Shown here in pieces: positions 34,385-43,603 of a stretch of 64,000 nt of DNA; position 1 is the first letter of the stretch; each line of letters begins with the position of its first letter. A program made the translations under genes and the position numbers. The notes beneath the pieces are model-generated. The model was not told where the DNA came from, ran no database searches, and saw nothing but the letters and a program-made list of their open reading frames with translations. The DNA comes from Pontibacter anaerobius (GTDB lineage Bacteria; Bacteroidota; Bacteroidia; Cytophagales; Hymenobacteraceae): positions 1-64,000 of the forward strand of contig NZ_JAPFQO010000003.1 of assembly GCF_026241195.1 (NCBI RefSeq), given 5' to 3'.

Positions 34385-35440
34385 TTAAATTAAATAGTCT
34401 TTCAGCAGAATTCCGCCCGCTGTCAGGATGATGTTCAGGATCGCCAGCGGAATCAGGATTTTCCATCCCAGCTTCATCAGTTGGTCATATCGGAAGCGCG
34501 GAAGTGTCCAGCGCACCCACATGAAGAAGAAGATGAATAGGAAAATCTTCACAAACATCACTCCCACACCAACCAGCGTCACCACGTTATTGGCCAGCAC
34601 CGGGTCACTAATGGCCTCGCGCAGGTTCTCCATGAACGGGAAGTTGTAAGCGCCAAAGTATAGCGTAGCCATCACCGATGAAGCCACAAAGATGTTGATA
34701 TACTCCGCAAACAGGTACATACCCAGTTTCATGGAGCCATACTCTGTGTGGTAGCCACCGATCAGCTCGGCCTCAGATTCTGGCAAGTCGAATGGTGTAC
34801 GGTTGGTCTCGGCAAAGGCGCATACCAGGAAGATGATAAAGCCAAGTGGCTGGTACCAGATATTCCAGTTAAAGCCTGCCTGCTGCTCCGCAATAACACG
34901 CAGCGAAAGAGAGCCTGTCATCATCAGCACCGCAATCAGCGAAAGGCCCATAGCCAGTTCGTAGCTGATGTTCTGAGAGGCCGCACGGATAGCGCCCAGC
35001 AGGGAGAATTTGTTGTTAGAAGCCCAGCCACCGATCATCAGGCCATAAACACCCAGCGATACCACACCAAAGATGTACAGCACCCCGATGTTCACCTCAA
35101 TGGCCTGCAGGTATACTTCGCGACCGCCTACTATCAGCATATCGCCATACGGTATAACCGCACTGGACATGGTTGCCACCAGCATGGCCACACCCGGACC
35201 AAGTATAAACAGGGCTTTGTTGGCTCTGGCAGGTATAAAATCCTCTTTAAAGAAGAGTTTGCCGGCGTCGGCCAGCGGTTGCAGCAAACCAAAAGGGCCG
35301 GCGCGGTTCGGGCCCACACGGTCCTGGATAAAGGCTGCTATCTTACGCTCAAAGTATGTCGAGTACGTGGCTATCAGCAGGGTGATGCCGAAGATAACCA
35401 GGATGTAAATCGCTTTGTATAGTAGGTCTACTGACTCCAT
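34385..35440 (-). CDS. nuoH: NADH-quinone oxidoreductase subunit H
   Basis: 351 residues, eight-helix membrane subunit forming the quinone chamber. Signatures are ERKIAAFIQDRVGPNRAGPFG (in parts, about 30-50), SLIAVLMMTG, ETNRTPFDLPESEAELIGGYHTEY (in parts, near 205-228) and RWTLPRFRYDQLM near the C-terminus. It lies 85 bp upstream of nuoI and 3 bp after nuoG. Confidence 0.96.
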   Translation of the reverse strand: MESVDLLYKAIYILVIFGITLLIATYSTYFERKIAAFIQDRVGPNRAGPFGLLQPLADAGKLFFKEDFIPARANKALFILGPGVAMLVATMSSAVIPYGDMLIVGGREVYLQAIEVNIGVLYIFGVVSLGVYGLMIGGWASNNKFSLLGAIRAASQNISYELAMGLSLIAVLMMTGSLSLRVIAEQQAGFNWNIWYQPLGFIIFLVCAFAETNRTPFDLPESEAELIGGYHTEYGSMKLGMYLFAEYINIFVASSVMATLYFGAYNFPFMENLREAISDPVLANNVVTLVGVGVMFVKIFLFIFFFMWVRWTLPRFRYDQLMKLGWKILIPLAILNIILTAGGILLKDYLI

Positions 35441-35443
35441 TTT

Positions 35444-36424
35444 TTATTCCTGTGGCAGGTTTTTCTTGGTGGATGTTGGCAGGTTCGGCACGATTGGCAC
35501 GTTTACAACCGGCAGCTCATAGTGGTTGGCCGAGATCACGGAACCTCTGTCGATGTGGCGTGGGCCTTCAATCGTCCAGTCCGCTACCTCTTTCTTGTCG
35601 AAGCGGCAGGTGTTACAGATGAACTCCTCTACCTCGTTGTACTGGTCTTTGCGTGCCGTTACGCGCAGTACTTCCTCGCCACGCGTCCAAAGCGTTACTT
35701 TACCGGAGCAGGTAGGGCAGTCGCGGTGCGCATCCATCGGCTTCGTAAACCACACACGGTTCTTAAAGCGCCAGGTCTTGTCTGTCAGGGCACCTACCGG
35801 GCACACGTCGATTACGTTACCAGAGAAGTCGTTATCCACCACGTTCTCGATGTAGGTTCCGATCTCGGCGGCATCGCCACGACCCAATACGCCATGCACA
35901 CGCTTCTCGGTGATCTGGTCGGCAGTGTACACGCAACGGTAGCACAGGATGCAGCGCGTCATGTGCAGTTGGATGTAGGGGCCAAGGTCCACTTTATTGA
36001 ATGTGCGGCGCTCTTCCTCGAAACGTTGTGCGCTCACACCGTGCTCGTAAGACAGGTCCTGCAGGCTACACTCACCGGCCTGGTCGCAGATAGGGCAATC
36101 CAGCGGGTGGTTAATCAGCAGCATCTCCACGATGCCTTTGCGGGCGTTCAGTACTTCTTCGTTGGTCGTGTTTTCCACCACCATACCATCCTGCACCTGT
36201 GTGATGCACGAGGCAACCAGCTTAGGCATTGGGCGTGGGTCTTTAGTAGAGCCCTGTGATACCTTAACCAGGCACACGCGGCACTTACCGCCACTACCTT
36301 TAAGTGGTGTATAAAAGCACATGGCAGGAGGCACTACATTACCCCCTATTTTTCTTGCAGCCTGGAGGATGGTAGTTCCGTCTTCTACCTCTATCTCAAT
36401 GCCGTCAATTGTTACTTTAGCCAT
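35444..36424 (-). CDS. nuoG: NADH-quinone oxidoreductase subunit G, short form
   Basis: 326 residues from the ATG at 36424. It is much shorter than the ~700-900 residues of Escherichia coli-type NuoG because the molybdopterin-like domain is absent. The Fe-S part is intact: 2Fe-2S ligands in CFYTPLKGSGGKCRVC, the His-Cys 4Fe-4S motif HPLDCPICDQAGEC, and CILCYRC with a later Cys in DVCPVG. A further cysteine pair region (CPTCSGKV, CNTCRFDKKEV) may hold an extra cluster or zinc. Short NuoG forms occur in other Bacteroidota. Confidence 0.92.
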   Translation of the reverse strand: MAKVTIDGIEIEVEDGTTILQAARKIGGNVVPPAMCFYTPLKGSGGKCRVCLVKVSQGSTKDPRPMPKLVASCITQVQDGMVVENTTNEEVLNARKGIVEMLLINHPLDCPICDQAGECSLQDLSYEHGVSAQRFEEERRTFNKVDLGPYIQLHMTRCILCYRCVYTADQITEKRVHGVLGRGDAAEIGTYIENVVDNDFSGNVIDVCPVGALTDKTWRFKNRVWFTKPMDAHRDCPTCSGKVTLWTRGEEVLRVTARKDQYNEVEEFICNTCRFDKKEVADWTIEGPRHIDRGSVISANHYELPVVNVPIVPNLPTSTKKNLPQE

Positions 36425-36514
36425 TTTATATGTTCTTGTTCGTTTGTCGTTGTTCGTTTCTTGATAGAAGCAGGACAACGAACGATTTTAGCTATACTTA
36501 TTTATACTTCATTT

Positions 36515-36590
36515 TGTCATCCTGTAAGAATCTTTTGGGCGAGCCGCCAAGGCTTAATCTCCCCTCAAATAGGTTTCTTCCAGAATGACA
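36515..36590. repeat. MITE-like element between nuoG and nuoF
   Basis: TGTCATCCTGTAAGAATCTT at the left and the complement of TGTCATTCTGGAAGAA at the right form imperfect terminal inverted repeats, 76 bp in total. The element lies inside the operon without interrupting any gene. A related 96-bp element is at 46483-46578. Confidence 0.6.
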
Positions 36591-36608
36591 GAAGAAGAAT
36601 TATTATAC

Positions 36609-37955
36609 TTATGCCGTTACTGCGTCGAGTTGGCCTCTGTACACCGCACCCGGAGCCGTAGCCTCTTTCGGGTTGTTGATGTGCCACTCAAACTCGTGGC
36701 GGAAGTGGCGAATAGCGCTGGCTACCGGCCAGGCGGCTGCGTCACCCAGCGGGCAAATGGTGTTACCCTCAATCTGCTTCGACACGCTTACCAGCAGGTC
36801 AATGTCTTGCTGGTGGCCATGGCCGTACTCGATGCGGTGCAGCACTTTCTCCATCCAGCCTGTACCCTCGCGGCATGGGCTACACTGGCCACATGACTCG
36901 TGGTGGTAGAAGCGGGCATAGTTCCACGTGTTACGCACAATGCACTGGTCTTCGTCAAACACGATAAAGGCACCCGAACCCAACATAGAGCCACTTACAA
37001 AACCACCGTCAGACAATGATTCGTAGGTCATCAGGCGATCTTCGCCGGCTGCTGTTTTAAGTATAAGGTTGGCTGGCAGAATCGGAACCGAAGAACCTCC
37101 CGGTACAACAGCCTTCAGCTGCTTTCCTTTCCAGATGCCGCCGCAGTACTGGTCTGAATAGATGAACTCCTCCACCGGCACACCTAGCTCAATTTCGTAC
37201 ACGCCAGGGTTGTTGATATTGCCGCTGGCCGAGATCAGCTTGGTACCTGTACTTCTACCGATACCTATCTTTGCATACTCTGCACCGCCGTTGTTCACAA
37301 TCCACGGCACAGAAGAAATGGTTTCCACGTTGTTCACCACCGTTGGGCTTTGGAACAGACCCTTCACCGCCGGGAACGGAGGCTTGTTACGCGGGTTACC
37401 GCGCTTGCCTTCCAGAGACTCCAGCAGGGCTGTTTCCTCACCGCAGATATAGGCGCCACCACCCGGGGCCACGTGCAGGTCCAGGTCGTAGCCTGAGCCA
37501 AGTATGTTTTTGCCCAGCAAACCGGCCGCATACGCCTCCGCAATCGCCTTCTCCAGAATGCGCAGCACGAATAACAACTCGCCGCGAATGTAGATGTAGG
37601 ACGTATTGGCACCCAGCGCGTAGCTGGAGGTAATCATACCCTCGATCAGCGCATGCGGGTTTTTCTCCATGAACCAGCGATCCTTGAAAGTACCCGGCTC
37701 TGACTCGTCGGCGTTACAAACGAGGTAGCGCGGAACACCCTCCGGCTTGGCCAGGAAGCTCCATTTCATACCCGTCGGGAAGCCAGCTCCACCACGGCCA
37801 CGCAGGCCAGATGTCTTCACCTCTTCCACCACCTCTTCCGGAGACATCGTTTTCACAGCTTTCTCCACCGATTTGTAGCCGCCGTGCTTCCGATATACTT
37901 TCAGCGTCTCGATGCCGGGAACGTTGATATGCTCAGTTAATATTTTAAGTCCCAT
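36609..37955 (-). CDS. nuoF: NADH-quinone oxidoreductase subunit F
   Basis: 448 residues, the NADH- and FMN-binding subunit. The nucleotide-binding segment RGRGGAGFPTGMKW (about 55) and the acidic NADH site ADESEPGTFKDR follow one another. The N3 4Fe-4S ligands are ESCGQCSPCREGTGW (about 355-370) plus a distal Cys in TICPLGDAA. Its substrate is NADH from central metabolism; electrons go to NuoE/G. It follows nuoE by 60 bp. Confidence 0.97.
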   Translation of the reverse strand: MGLKILTEHINVPGIETLKVYRKHGGYKSVEKAVKTMSPEEVVEEVKTSGLRGRGGAGFPTGMKWSFLAKPEGVPRYLVCNADESEPGTFKDRWFMEKNPHALIEGMITSSYALGANTSYIYIRGELLFVLRILEKAIAEAYAAGLLGKNILGSGYDLDLHVAPGGGAYICGEETALLESLEGKRGNPRNKPPFPAVKGLFQSPTVVNNVETISSVPWIVNNGGAEYAKIGIGRSTGTKLISASGNINNPGVYEIELGVPVEEFIYSDQYCGGIWKGKQLKAVVPGGSSVPILPANLILKTAAGEDRLMTYESLSDGGFVSGSMLGSGAFIVFDEDQCIVRNTWNYARFYHHESCGQCSPCREGTGWMEKVLHRIEYGHGHQQDIDLLVSVSKQIEGNTICPLGDAAAWPVASAIRHFRHEFEWHINNPKEATAPGAVYRGQLDAVTA

Positions 37956-38015
37956 TGTAGCAGGATATATAGCTTAGCAGCCGGTTTATACTTTGGCCGC
38001 TTCGTTAAAACAGGT

Positions 38016-38549
38016 TTATTTCTTCCAGACCGGTGTTTCGTGCTCCTTGTTGCGCATCATCTCCAGAAACTGGTCCAGCTTCTCTTCTGAGTCGATGTTC
38101 TCGTAGAACAGCTCGCGCACCTGCAGCATCGGGCCTGTGCCGCAAGAGGCAAGGCACTCCACCGGCTTCAGCGTAAACATGCCATCGGCGGTGGTTTCGC
38201 CTTCCTCAATGTTCAGCTTCTGCTTGATCATGTCAATCATCTGGTCGGCGCCGCGCAGGCAGCAAGGGCCGGTGCGACATACCTCCAGCACGTGCTTTCC
38301 AACCGGCTTCAGGTTGAACATGGTGTAGAACGTGGCCACCTCGTATACTTCGATCGGCTGTATGTTCAGGATCTCGGCTACCTTGTCCATCACCTCCGGG
38401 CTAACCCAGCCACCAAACTCCGCCTGCGCAATGTGCAGGATCGGAAGTATAGCAGACTTCTGACGTCCTTCCGGGTAGTGGCTGATGTAGCGCTGGATCT
38501 CGGCCATCGCCTCATCAGAAAACTTTACTTCGTTTATTGTCTCTGCCAT
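38016..38549 (-). CDS. nuoE: NADH-quinone oxidoreductase subunit E
   Basis: 177 residues from the ATG at 38549; a GTG five codons upstream overlaps a hairpin and is less likely. A thioredoxin-like 2Fe-2S protein (cluster N1a). Ligands are in CRTGPCCLRG (about 92-100) and CLASCGTGPML (about 132-142). The N-terminal helical bundle EIQRYISHYPEGRQKSAILPILHIAQ (in parts) is usual. It forms the NADH-oxidising module with NuoF. Confidence 0.95.
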   Translation of the reverse strand: MAETINEVKFSDEAMAEIQRYISHYPEGRQKSAILPILHIAQAEFGGWVSPEVMDKVAEILNIQPIEVYEVATFYTMFNLKPVGKHVLEVCRTGPCCLRGADQMIDMIKQKLNIEEGETTADGMFTLKPVECLASCGTGPMLQVRELFYENIDSEEKLDQFLEMMRNKEHETPVWKK

Positions 38550-38561
38550 TTTTTCAATTGT

Positions 38562-38587
38562 CACTGATCATTTATCATTGATCAGTG
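38562..38587. other. Hairpin between nuoD and nuoE
   Basis: CACTGATCA (38562-38570) and TGATCAGTG (38579-38587) form a perfect 9-bp stem with an 8-nt loop, ending 12 bp before the nuoE ATG on the minus strand and without a T-run. It may be an mRNA processing or attenuation signal. Confidence 0.5.
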
Positions 38588-38611
38588 TTAAATGGTAATT
38601 GATAGTTCTAA

Positions 38612-39856
38612 TTAACCGTCCAGTTCGCCGGCGATAACGTTCAGGCTGCTTAGCGTTAGGATCGCGTCAGCCAGCTGCCCACCCTTGATCATCTCGGTGT
38701 AAGCCTGGTAATAGATAAAGCAAGGACGGCGGAAGTGCAGACGGTATGGTGTACGGCCACCATCGCTGATCAGGTAGAAGCCTAGTTCGCCGTTACCACC
38801 CTCTACGCTGTGATACACCTCGCCAACCGGAGCGTCTGTCTCACCCATCACAATCTTGAAGTGGTAGATCAGGGCTTCCATGCTGGTGTACACATCCTGC
38901 TTTGGAGGGAGGTAATAATGCGGCGCATCAGCGTGGTAAGAGCCTTCCGGCAGGTTTTTGTAGGCCTGCTCGATAATTTTTAAGCTCTGCCACACTTCCT
39001 CGTTGCGCACCAGGAAGCGGTCATAGGTATCGCCTTTGGTGCCTACCGGAATCTCGAAATCGAAATCCTCATAGGAAGAGTATGGGTTCATCACGCGCAC
39101 GTCGTAGTCTACGCCGGCGGCGCGCAGGTTAGGACCTGTAAAGCCGTAGCTCAGGGCACGCTCCGCAGAAATAGCACCCACATCAGTGGTTCTGTCGATG
39201 AAGATACGGTTGCGGGTCAGCATTTTCTCAAACTCCGCCCATACTTTTGGGAAGCGCTTCAGGAACTCACCGATCATGTGCAGCGCTTTCGGCGACAGAT
39301 CGCGCTCCATACCCCCGATGCGGCCCATGTTTGTCGTAAGACGCGCACCGCATACTTCCTCGTAAATATCGTAGATGTGCTCACGCTCCTGCATCACGTA
39401 CAGGAAGCCGGTGAAGGCGCCGGAGTCCACACCCAGGATCGAGTTACAGATCAGGTGGTCGGAGATACGGGCCAACTCCATCATGATCACACGGATGTAC
39501 TGCGCGCGCTTCGGCACGGTAATGCCCAGCAGCTTCTCTACCGTCATGTGATACCCCATGTTATTGATAGGGGCAGAGCAGTAGTTCATGCGGTCCGTCA
39601 GCGGCGTGATCTGGTAAAATGGCCTGCGCTCGGCAATCTTCTCGAAAGCGCGGTGGATGTAGCCGATGGTAGGCACCGCATCCACGATGATCTCGCCATC
39701 CATTTGCAGGATGTTCTGGAAGATACCATGCGTGGCCGGGTGCGTTGGCCCCAGGTTCAGCGTGGTAAGTTGCCGTTCTTCCTTAATGGCAAGTCCGTGG
39801 TCTTTGCGGAATTGCTCCAGTTCGGTCAGCTCGGCGGTTTTATTTTCAGTAGCCAT
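38612..39856 (-). CDS. nuoD: NADH-quinone oxidoreductase subunit D
   Basis: 414 residues, the 49-kDa subunit homologous to hydrogenase large subunits, forming the quinone-reducing site with NuoB. Motifs present are GPTHPATHGIFQ (about 33), IGYIHRAFEK, a conserved Tyr/His quinone-site region near NYCSAPINNMGY, and the C-terminal LNVIAGELDG. Separate nuoC and nuoD genes, not fused, as in many Bacteroidota. Confidence 0.97.
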   Translation of the reverse strand: MATENKTAELTELEQFRKDHGLAIKEERQLTTLNLGPTHPATHGIFQNILQMDGEIIVDAVPTIGYIHRAFEKIAERRPFYQITPLTDRMNYCSAPINNMGYHMTVEKLLGITVPKRAQYIRVIMMELARISDHLICNSILGVDSGAFTGFLYVMQEREHIYDIYEEVCGARLTTNMGRIGGMERDLSPKALHMIGEFLKRFPKVWAEFEKMLTRNRIFIDRTTDVGAISAERALSYGFTGPNLRAAGVDYDVRVMNPYSSYEDFDFEIPVGTKGDTYDRFLVRNEEVWQSLKIIEQAYKNLPEGSYHADAPHYYLPPKQDVYTSMEALIYHFKIVMGETDAPVGEVYHSVEGGNGELGFYLISDGGRTPYRLHFRRPCFIYYQAYTEMIKGGQLADAILTLSSLNVIAGELDG

Positions 39857-39905
39857 TATGGTTTCTTTTCTGTCAGCTATTTTGTCGGAACTATGAAAAG
39901 CTGGC

Positions 39906-40412
39906 TTAACGTCCGAAATACGTGTTAATCTTATCTTCCCTTGTCTGGTCTTCCAGTGGGTACTGCTTCAGCATCGGGTGGTACTCCATCTCCTCGATGT
40001 TCAGGATGCGGGTCAGGTTCGGATGGCCCGTAAACTTAAAGCCATAAAAGTCGAATGCCTCGCGCTCCATCCAGTTGGCGGTGGCGTACAGGTCAGTCAT
40101 GGTTGGCAACACCGGGTCATTGGCTGGCATATACACCTTTATGCGGATGCGGTAGTTGTGGCGCAGGCTGTGCAGCTGGTACATCATGCACATCTCTTGA
40201 TCGCCCTTGCCCGGGTAATGAATACCTGCCATTGTGGTCAGGAAGCTGATCTGCAGTTCCTTGTCGTCGCGCAGGTATTTTATCAGCCCATGTATAGACT
40301 CGCGGTTGGTGGTGATCGTCATGATACCATCCGGGTTCATCGCGTCCCAGATGTTCGCTTCCCCAAACTCGCTGATGATCTTGCCGAGTACGTTTTCGTT
40401 CGTAAGCTCCAT
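39906..40412 (-). CDS. nuoC: NADH-quinone oxidoreductase subunit C
   Basis: 168 residues, the 30-kDa peripheral-arm subunit. Characteristic segment: WMEREAFDFYGFKFTGHPNLTRIL (about 113-136, in parts), plus the RVKVYMPANDP-like strand. It supports NuoD and NuoB at the connecting module. Between nuoB (5 bp away) and nuoD. Confidence 0.95.
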   Translation of the reverse strand: MELTNENVLGKIISEFGEANIWDAMNPDGIMTITTNRESIHGLIKYLRDDKELQISFLTTMAGIHYPGKGDQEMCMMYQLHSLRHNYRIRIKVYMPANDPVLPTMTDLYATANWMEREAFDFYGFKFTGHPNLTRILNIEEMEYHPMLKQYPLEDQTREDKINTYFGR

Positions 40413-40417
40413 GCTGC

Positions 40418-40972
40418 TTATTTAATGTTGTAAGAGGCTAAGAGTGCCTGATATTCCGGAGAGTCGCGGCGTCTGAGCGACTCGCTTTCCGCCAGTTCCT
40501 GCACGCGCATCAGGCCGTCCAGGATCTGCTCAGGGCGTGGCGGGCAACCCGGCACGTACACGTCAACCGGCACTACGCGGTCAATGCCCTGCAACACGGA
40601 GTAAGTATCAAAAATACCGCCCGAAGAGGCGCAGGCACCCACAGCGATTACCCAGCGCGGCTCGGCCATCTGCTCGTATACCTGCTTTACCACAGGCCCC
40701 ATCTTCTTGGCGATGGTGCCCATCACCATCAGGATGTCGGCCTGGCGTGGCGAGAAACTCGGGCGTTCCGAACCAAAGCGGGAAATATCATAGTTAGAGC
40801 CCATGGTAGCCATGTACTCAATACCGCAGCAGGAGGTGGCGAATGGTAATGGCCATAGCGAGTGCTTACGGGCCAGACCAATCACTTTTTCTAACGAAGT
40901 AGCAAAGAACCCTGCGCCGGAAATACCATCAGGGGCCTCAGCCATAATAATATCTTTATTCGTATCGCTCAT
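40418..40972 (-). CDS. nuoB: NADH-quinone oxidoreductase subunit B
   Basis: 184 residues, the subunit binding cluster N2, the last iron-sulfur cluster before quinone. Cys ligands: tandem CC in [11 protein letters not shown] (about 48-49), Cys in GACASSGG, and Cys in [12 protein letters not shown] (about 143). Gene order nuoA-B-C-D is conserved. Confidence 0.97.
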   Translation of the reverse strand: MSDTNKDIIMAEAPDGISGAGFFATSLEKVIGLARKHSLWPLPFATSCCGIEYMATMGSNYDISRFGSERPSFSPRQADILMVMGTIAKKMGPVVKQVYEQMAEPRWVIAVGACASSGGIFDTYSVLQGIDRVVPVDVYVPGCPPRPEQILDGLMRVQELAESESLRRRDSPEYQALLASYNIK

Positions 40973-41049
40973 TTCAAGGATATTTTATTTTACAAACAGG
41001 CACTTGGTGCCCGTAGATGCAACACTAAAGTGCTTGTTAAAGTTTAATC

Positions 41050-41430
41050 CTATTTCCAGTCCAGGATACCTTTTTTGATCACGTAGAAGAAGCCTGCCAT
41101 GAGCAGTGTAATGAACGTGAGCATCTGCAGGAAACCGACAAATCCGAAGGCTTTGAAGTTTACCGCCCATGGGTACATGAAGATTACCTCCACATCAAAC
41201 AGTACAAACAGGATGGCCGTCATAAAGTACTTGTAGGAAATCGGTGTGCGGGCATCGCCCACAGACTCAATACCGCTTTCCCAGGAGGCGCCTTTTACTT
41301 CACTGGTTCTTTTCGGACCCAGCAGGTGGGTGAGCACCAGTGCAAAAATCACGAACCCGAGTGCTGCTGCAAACTGGATAATGATAGGCAGGTAATCCGA
41401 CGGTACATACTGATTTACAGTTGGTTCCAT
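41050..41430 (-). CDS. nuoA: NADH-quinone oxidoreductase subunit A
   Basis: 126 residues, three-helix membrane subunit at the head of the operon. The motifs WESGIESVGDART (about 58) and FVLFDVEVIFMYPW (about 82) are typical. Directly upstream lies a consensus promoter (41462-41492) that should drive the whole nuoA-J block; an AAGTATA word (41492-41498 region) overlaps its -33 box. Confidence 0.96.
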   Translation of the reverse strand: MEPTVNQYVPSDYLPIIIQFAAALGFVIFALVLTHLLGPKRTSEVKGASWESGIESVGDARTPISYKYFMTAILFVLFDVEVIFMYPWAVNFKAFGFVGFLQMLTFITLLMAGFFYVIKKGILDWK

Positions 41431-41461
41431 AACTATATGTCGCTTTCTTAAGATTTGGGAG

Positions 41462-41492
41462 CAAAATTAGGTATAAATAGCCATTAATCAAA
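41462..41492 (-). promoter_or_regulatory. Consensus promoter of the nuo operon
   Basis: On the minus strand TTTG (complement of 41489-41492), exactly 19 bp, then TAATTTTG (complement of 41462-41469): the full Bacteroidota TTTG-N19-TAnnTTTG pattern, about 30 bp before the nuoA ATG. Confidence 0.85.
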
Positions 41493-41595
41493 AGTATACC
41501 TTACCAGTAAAATGCCTTAAAAGCGTTATAAGCCAGAAGTCTCGCAAAATAAAGTTAAAACAATATTCCAGGCTGGTGTTGCTGCACATGTAAAC

Positions 41596-41624
41596 AAAAA
41601 GCCATGCCCTTTGCGGGGCATGGC
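41596..41624 (-). terminator. Terminator of pruA
   Basis: GCCATGCCC (41601-41609) and GGGCATGGC (41616-41624) pair; an A5 run at 41596-41600 is a T-run on the minus strand. It is followed (41635-41651) by an inverted pair of TATACTT and AAGTATA words. Confidence 0.8.
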
Positions 41625-41652
41625 CTCTGTTATTATACTTATAAAGTATAGT

Positions 41653-43287
41653 TTACTTGTTCTCGCCCAGGAATGGGTAACGGTAATCCACCGGCGGTAC
41701 GAATGTCTCTTTAATAGAGCGGGCAGACACCCAGCGCAACAGGTTCAGCATAGACCCGGCCTTGTCGTTGGTGCCGGAAGCGCGCGCACCGCCAAACGGC
41801 TGCTGGCCAACCACGGCGCCAGTCGGCTTGTCGTTGATGTAGAAGTTGCCGGCCGCCTGGTCCAGGCGCTTGGTGGCGTACTCTACAATGTAACGGTCCT
41901 GGCTGAAGATAGCGCCAGTTAGGGCGTAAGGAGAGGTGGTGTTAACCAGTTCCACGGTATCCTCGAAATTATTCTCGTCATACACGTAGATCGTGATAAC
42001 CGGTCCGAAGATCTCCTCGCACATGGTTACGTACTGCGGGTTTTTAGAAAGCAGCACGGTTGGCTCGATGAAGTAGCCCTTCGACTTGTCGTAGTTGCCA
42101 CCGGCGATCACCTCCACCTCGTTGCTTTCCTTGGCATTGTCGATGTAGCGGGCAATCTTGTCAAAAGACTTCTCGTCGATTACGGCGTTGATGAAGTTGC
42201 CGAAATCCTCTGGAGCGCCCATTTTAAACGACTTCAGGTCTTCCTGCACGTAGCCTTTCACTTCTTCCCACAGGTTGCTCGGGATGTAGGCACGGGATGC
42301 GGCAGAACACTTCTGACCCTGGAACTCGAATGCGCCGCGGGAGATGGCCGTAGCCAGCGCCTTGGCGTCGGCAGACTTATGGGCAAGTATAAAGTCTTTG
42401 CCGCCGGTCTCACCAACGATGCGCGGGTAAGATTTATACTTGTGGATGTTGGTTCCGATGGTTTTCCAAATGTGCTGGAACACGCCTGTGCTGCCTGTAA
42501 AGTGAATACCGGCAAAATCAGAGTGATTAAAGATAACGTCACCGGTAGTAGGGCCGTCCACGTACACCAGGTTAATCACGCCGTCAGGCAGGCCGGCCTC
42601 TTTCAGCAGTTCCATGATCATGTGCGCAGCGTAGATCTGCGTGTGGGCAGGCTTCCAAACCACCACGTTGCCCATCATGGCCACAGAGGTTGGCAGGTTG
42701 CCGGCAATAGCCGTGAAGTTGAACGGCGTAAGCGCAAATATAAAGCCCTCCAGCGGACGGTGCTCCATGCGGTTCCAAACGCCCGGCGCAGATTCCGGCT
42801 GCATATGGTAAATTTCGGTGGCGTAGTGCACGTTAAAGCGCAGGAAATCCACCAGCTCGCAGGCAGAGTCGATCTCGGCCTGATAAGCGTTCTTCGACTG
42901 GCCCAGCATGGTGGCTGCGTTCAGTCTCGCTCTCCACGGTCCGGCCAATAGCTCAGCGGCTTTCAGGAAAATGCTGGCGCGGTGCTCCCAGCTCATGGCT
43001 GCCCAATCCTCGCGTGCGGCCAGCGCAGCGTTGATTGCCTGTTCCACGTGGGACGCATCGCCCTCGCTGAAGTGGCCCAGGATGTGCTGGTGGTCGTGCG
43101 GCTGCAGCATCGGCTGCTTGTTGTCCGTGTATACTTTGTCGCCGCCGATGTACATCGGTACATCCAGCTGCTGCGACTTCAGCTCTTTATAGGTGCGTAA
43201 AAGTTCCTCTTTTTCAGGAGAGCCAGGAGCGTAAGACTTTACAGGCTCATTTACTGGGGTTGGTACTCTAAAAAATCCGGTTGCCAT
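41653..43287 (-). CDS. pruA: L-glutamate gamma-semialdehyde dehydrogenase
   Basis: 544 residues, aldehyde dehydrogenase superfamily. It oxidises glutamate semialdehyde (from delta-1-pyrroline-5-carboxylate) to glutamate with NAD+, the second step of proline catabolism. Signatures are LTPFNFTAIAGNLP (oxyanion Asn; about 176), VVWKP, the Glu-containing GETGGKDFILAH (about 294), and catalytic Cys in QGQKCSAASRAY (about 328). The single-domain form, separate from proline dehydrogenase. NADH produced can feed the Nuo complex encoded next door. Confidence 0.95.
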   Translation of the reverse strand: MATGFFRVPTPVNEPVKSYAPGSPEKEELLRTYKELKSQQLDVPMYIGGDKVYTDNKQPMLQPHDHQHILGHFSEGDASHVEQAINAALAAREDWAAMSWEHRASIFLKAAELLAGPWRARLNAATMLGQSKNAYQAEIDSACELVDFLRFNVHYATEIYHMQPESAPGVWNRMEHRPLEGFIFALTPFNFTAIAGNLPTSVAMMGNVVVWKPAHTQIYAAHMIMELLKEAGLPDGVINLVYVDGPTTGDVIFNHSDFAGIHFTGSTGVFQHIWKTIGTNIHKYKSYPRIVGETGGKDFILAHKSADAKALATAISRGAFEFQGQKCSAASRAYIPSNLWEEVKGYVQEDLKSFKMGAPEDFGNFINAVIDEKSFDKIARYIDNAKESNEVEVIAGGNYDKSKGYFIEPTVLLSKNPQYVTMCEEIFGPVITIYVYDENNFEDTVELVNTTSPYALTGAIFSQDRYIVEYATKRLDQAAGNFYINDKPTGAVVGQQPFGGARASGTNDKAGSMLNLLRWVSARSIKETFVPPVDYRYPFLGENK

Positions 43288-43356
43288 TCGTTATATAGTT
43301 ACAGATTTAGAATTAGATTTTCATACTTTAAATACGGCCTCTGCAGGCCTTCTAGA

Positions 43357-43364
43357 CAAAGGTA
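43357..43364 (-). promoter_or_regulatory. Putative -7 box of pruA
   Basis: TACCTTTG on the minus strand, about 70 bp before the start codon; the -33 box is not evident. The rest of the 316-bp gap to the GH20 gene shows only the inverted repeat at 43571-43588. Confidence 0.4.
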
Positions 43365-43570
43365 AGGCTTATTATCCGATTTTCTGGCATGAACAGGCAA
43401 CAGCTTTGGCACCATGCTTAAGGGGCGTCTACGTATGGCATCCGTACGCGTAGAAGGTGTCTCATGGCTATACTTTTTATCTTGGGCATCCCTGCCGCTG
43501 CTAAAATCTGTCTATACCTATTTTATTATATCCCAAAATTATTTATAACTTGATAGCGAGTAAGTAACAA

Positions 43571-43588
43571 ATTGTCCGCTTGGACAAT
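43571..43588. promoter_or_regulatory. Inverted repeat upstream of GH20 gene
   Basis: ATTGTCC and GGACAAT pair around GCTT, 15 bp before the ATG at 43604. Size fits a dimeric repressor site, but a leader hairpin is also possible. Confidence 0.45.
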
Positions 43589-43603
43589 ACACATACAAAC
43601 GAC

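Noticed and set aside
36461..36661. Small plus-strand gene between nuoG and nuoF
   Set aside because: The frame lies on a MITE-like element and has no independent support.
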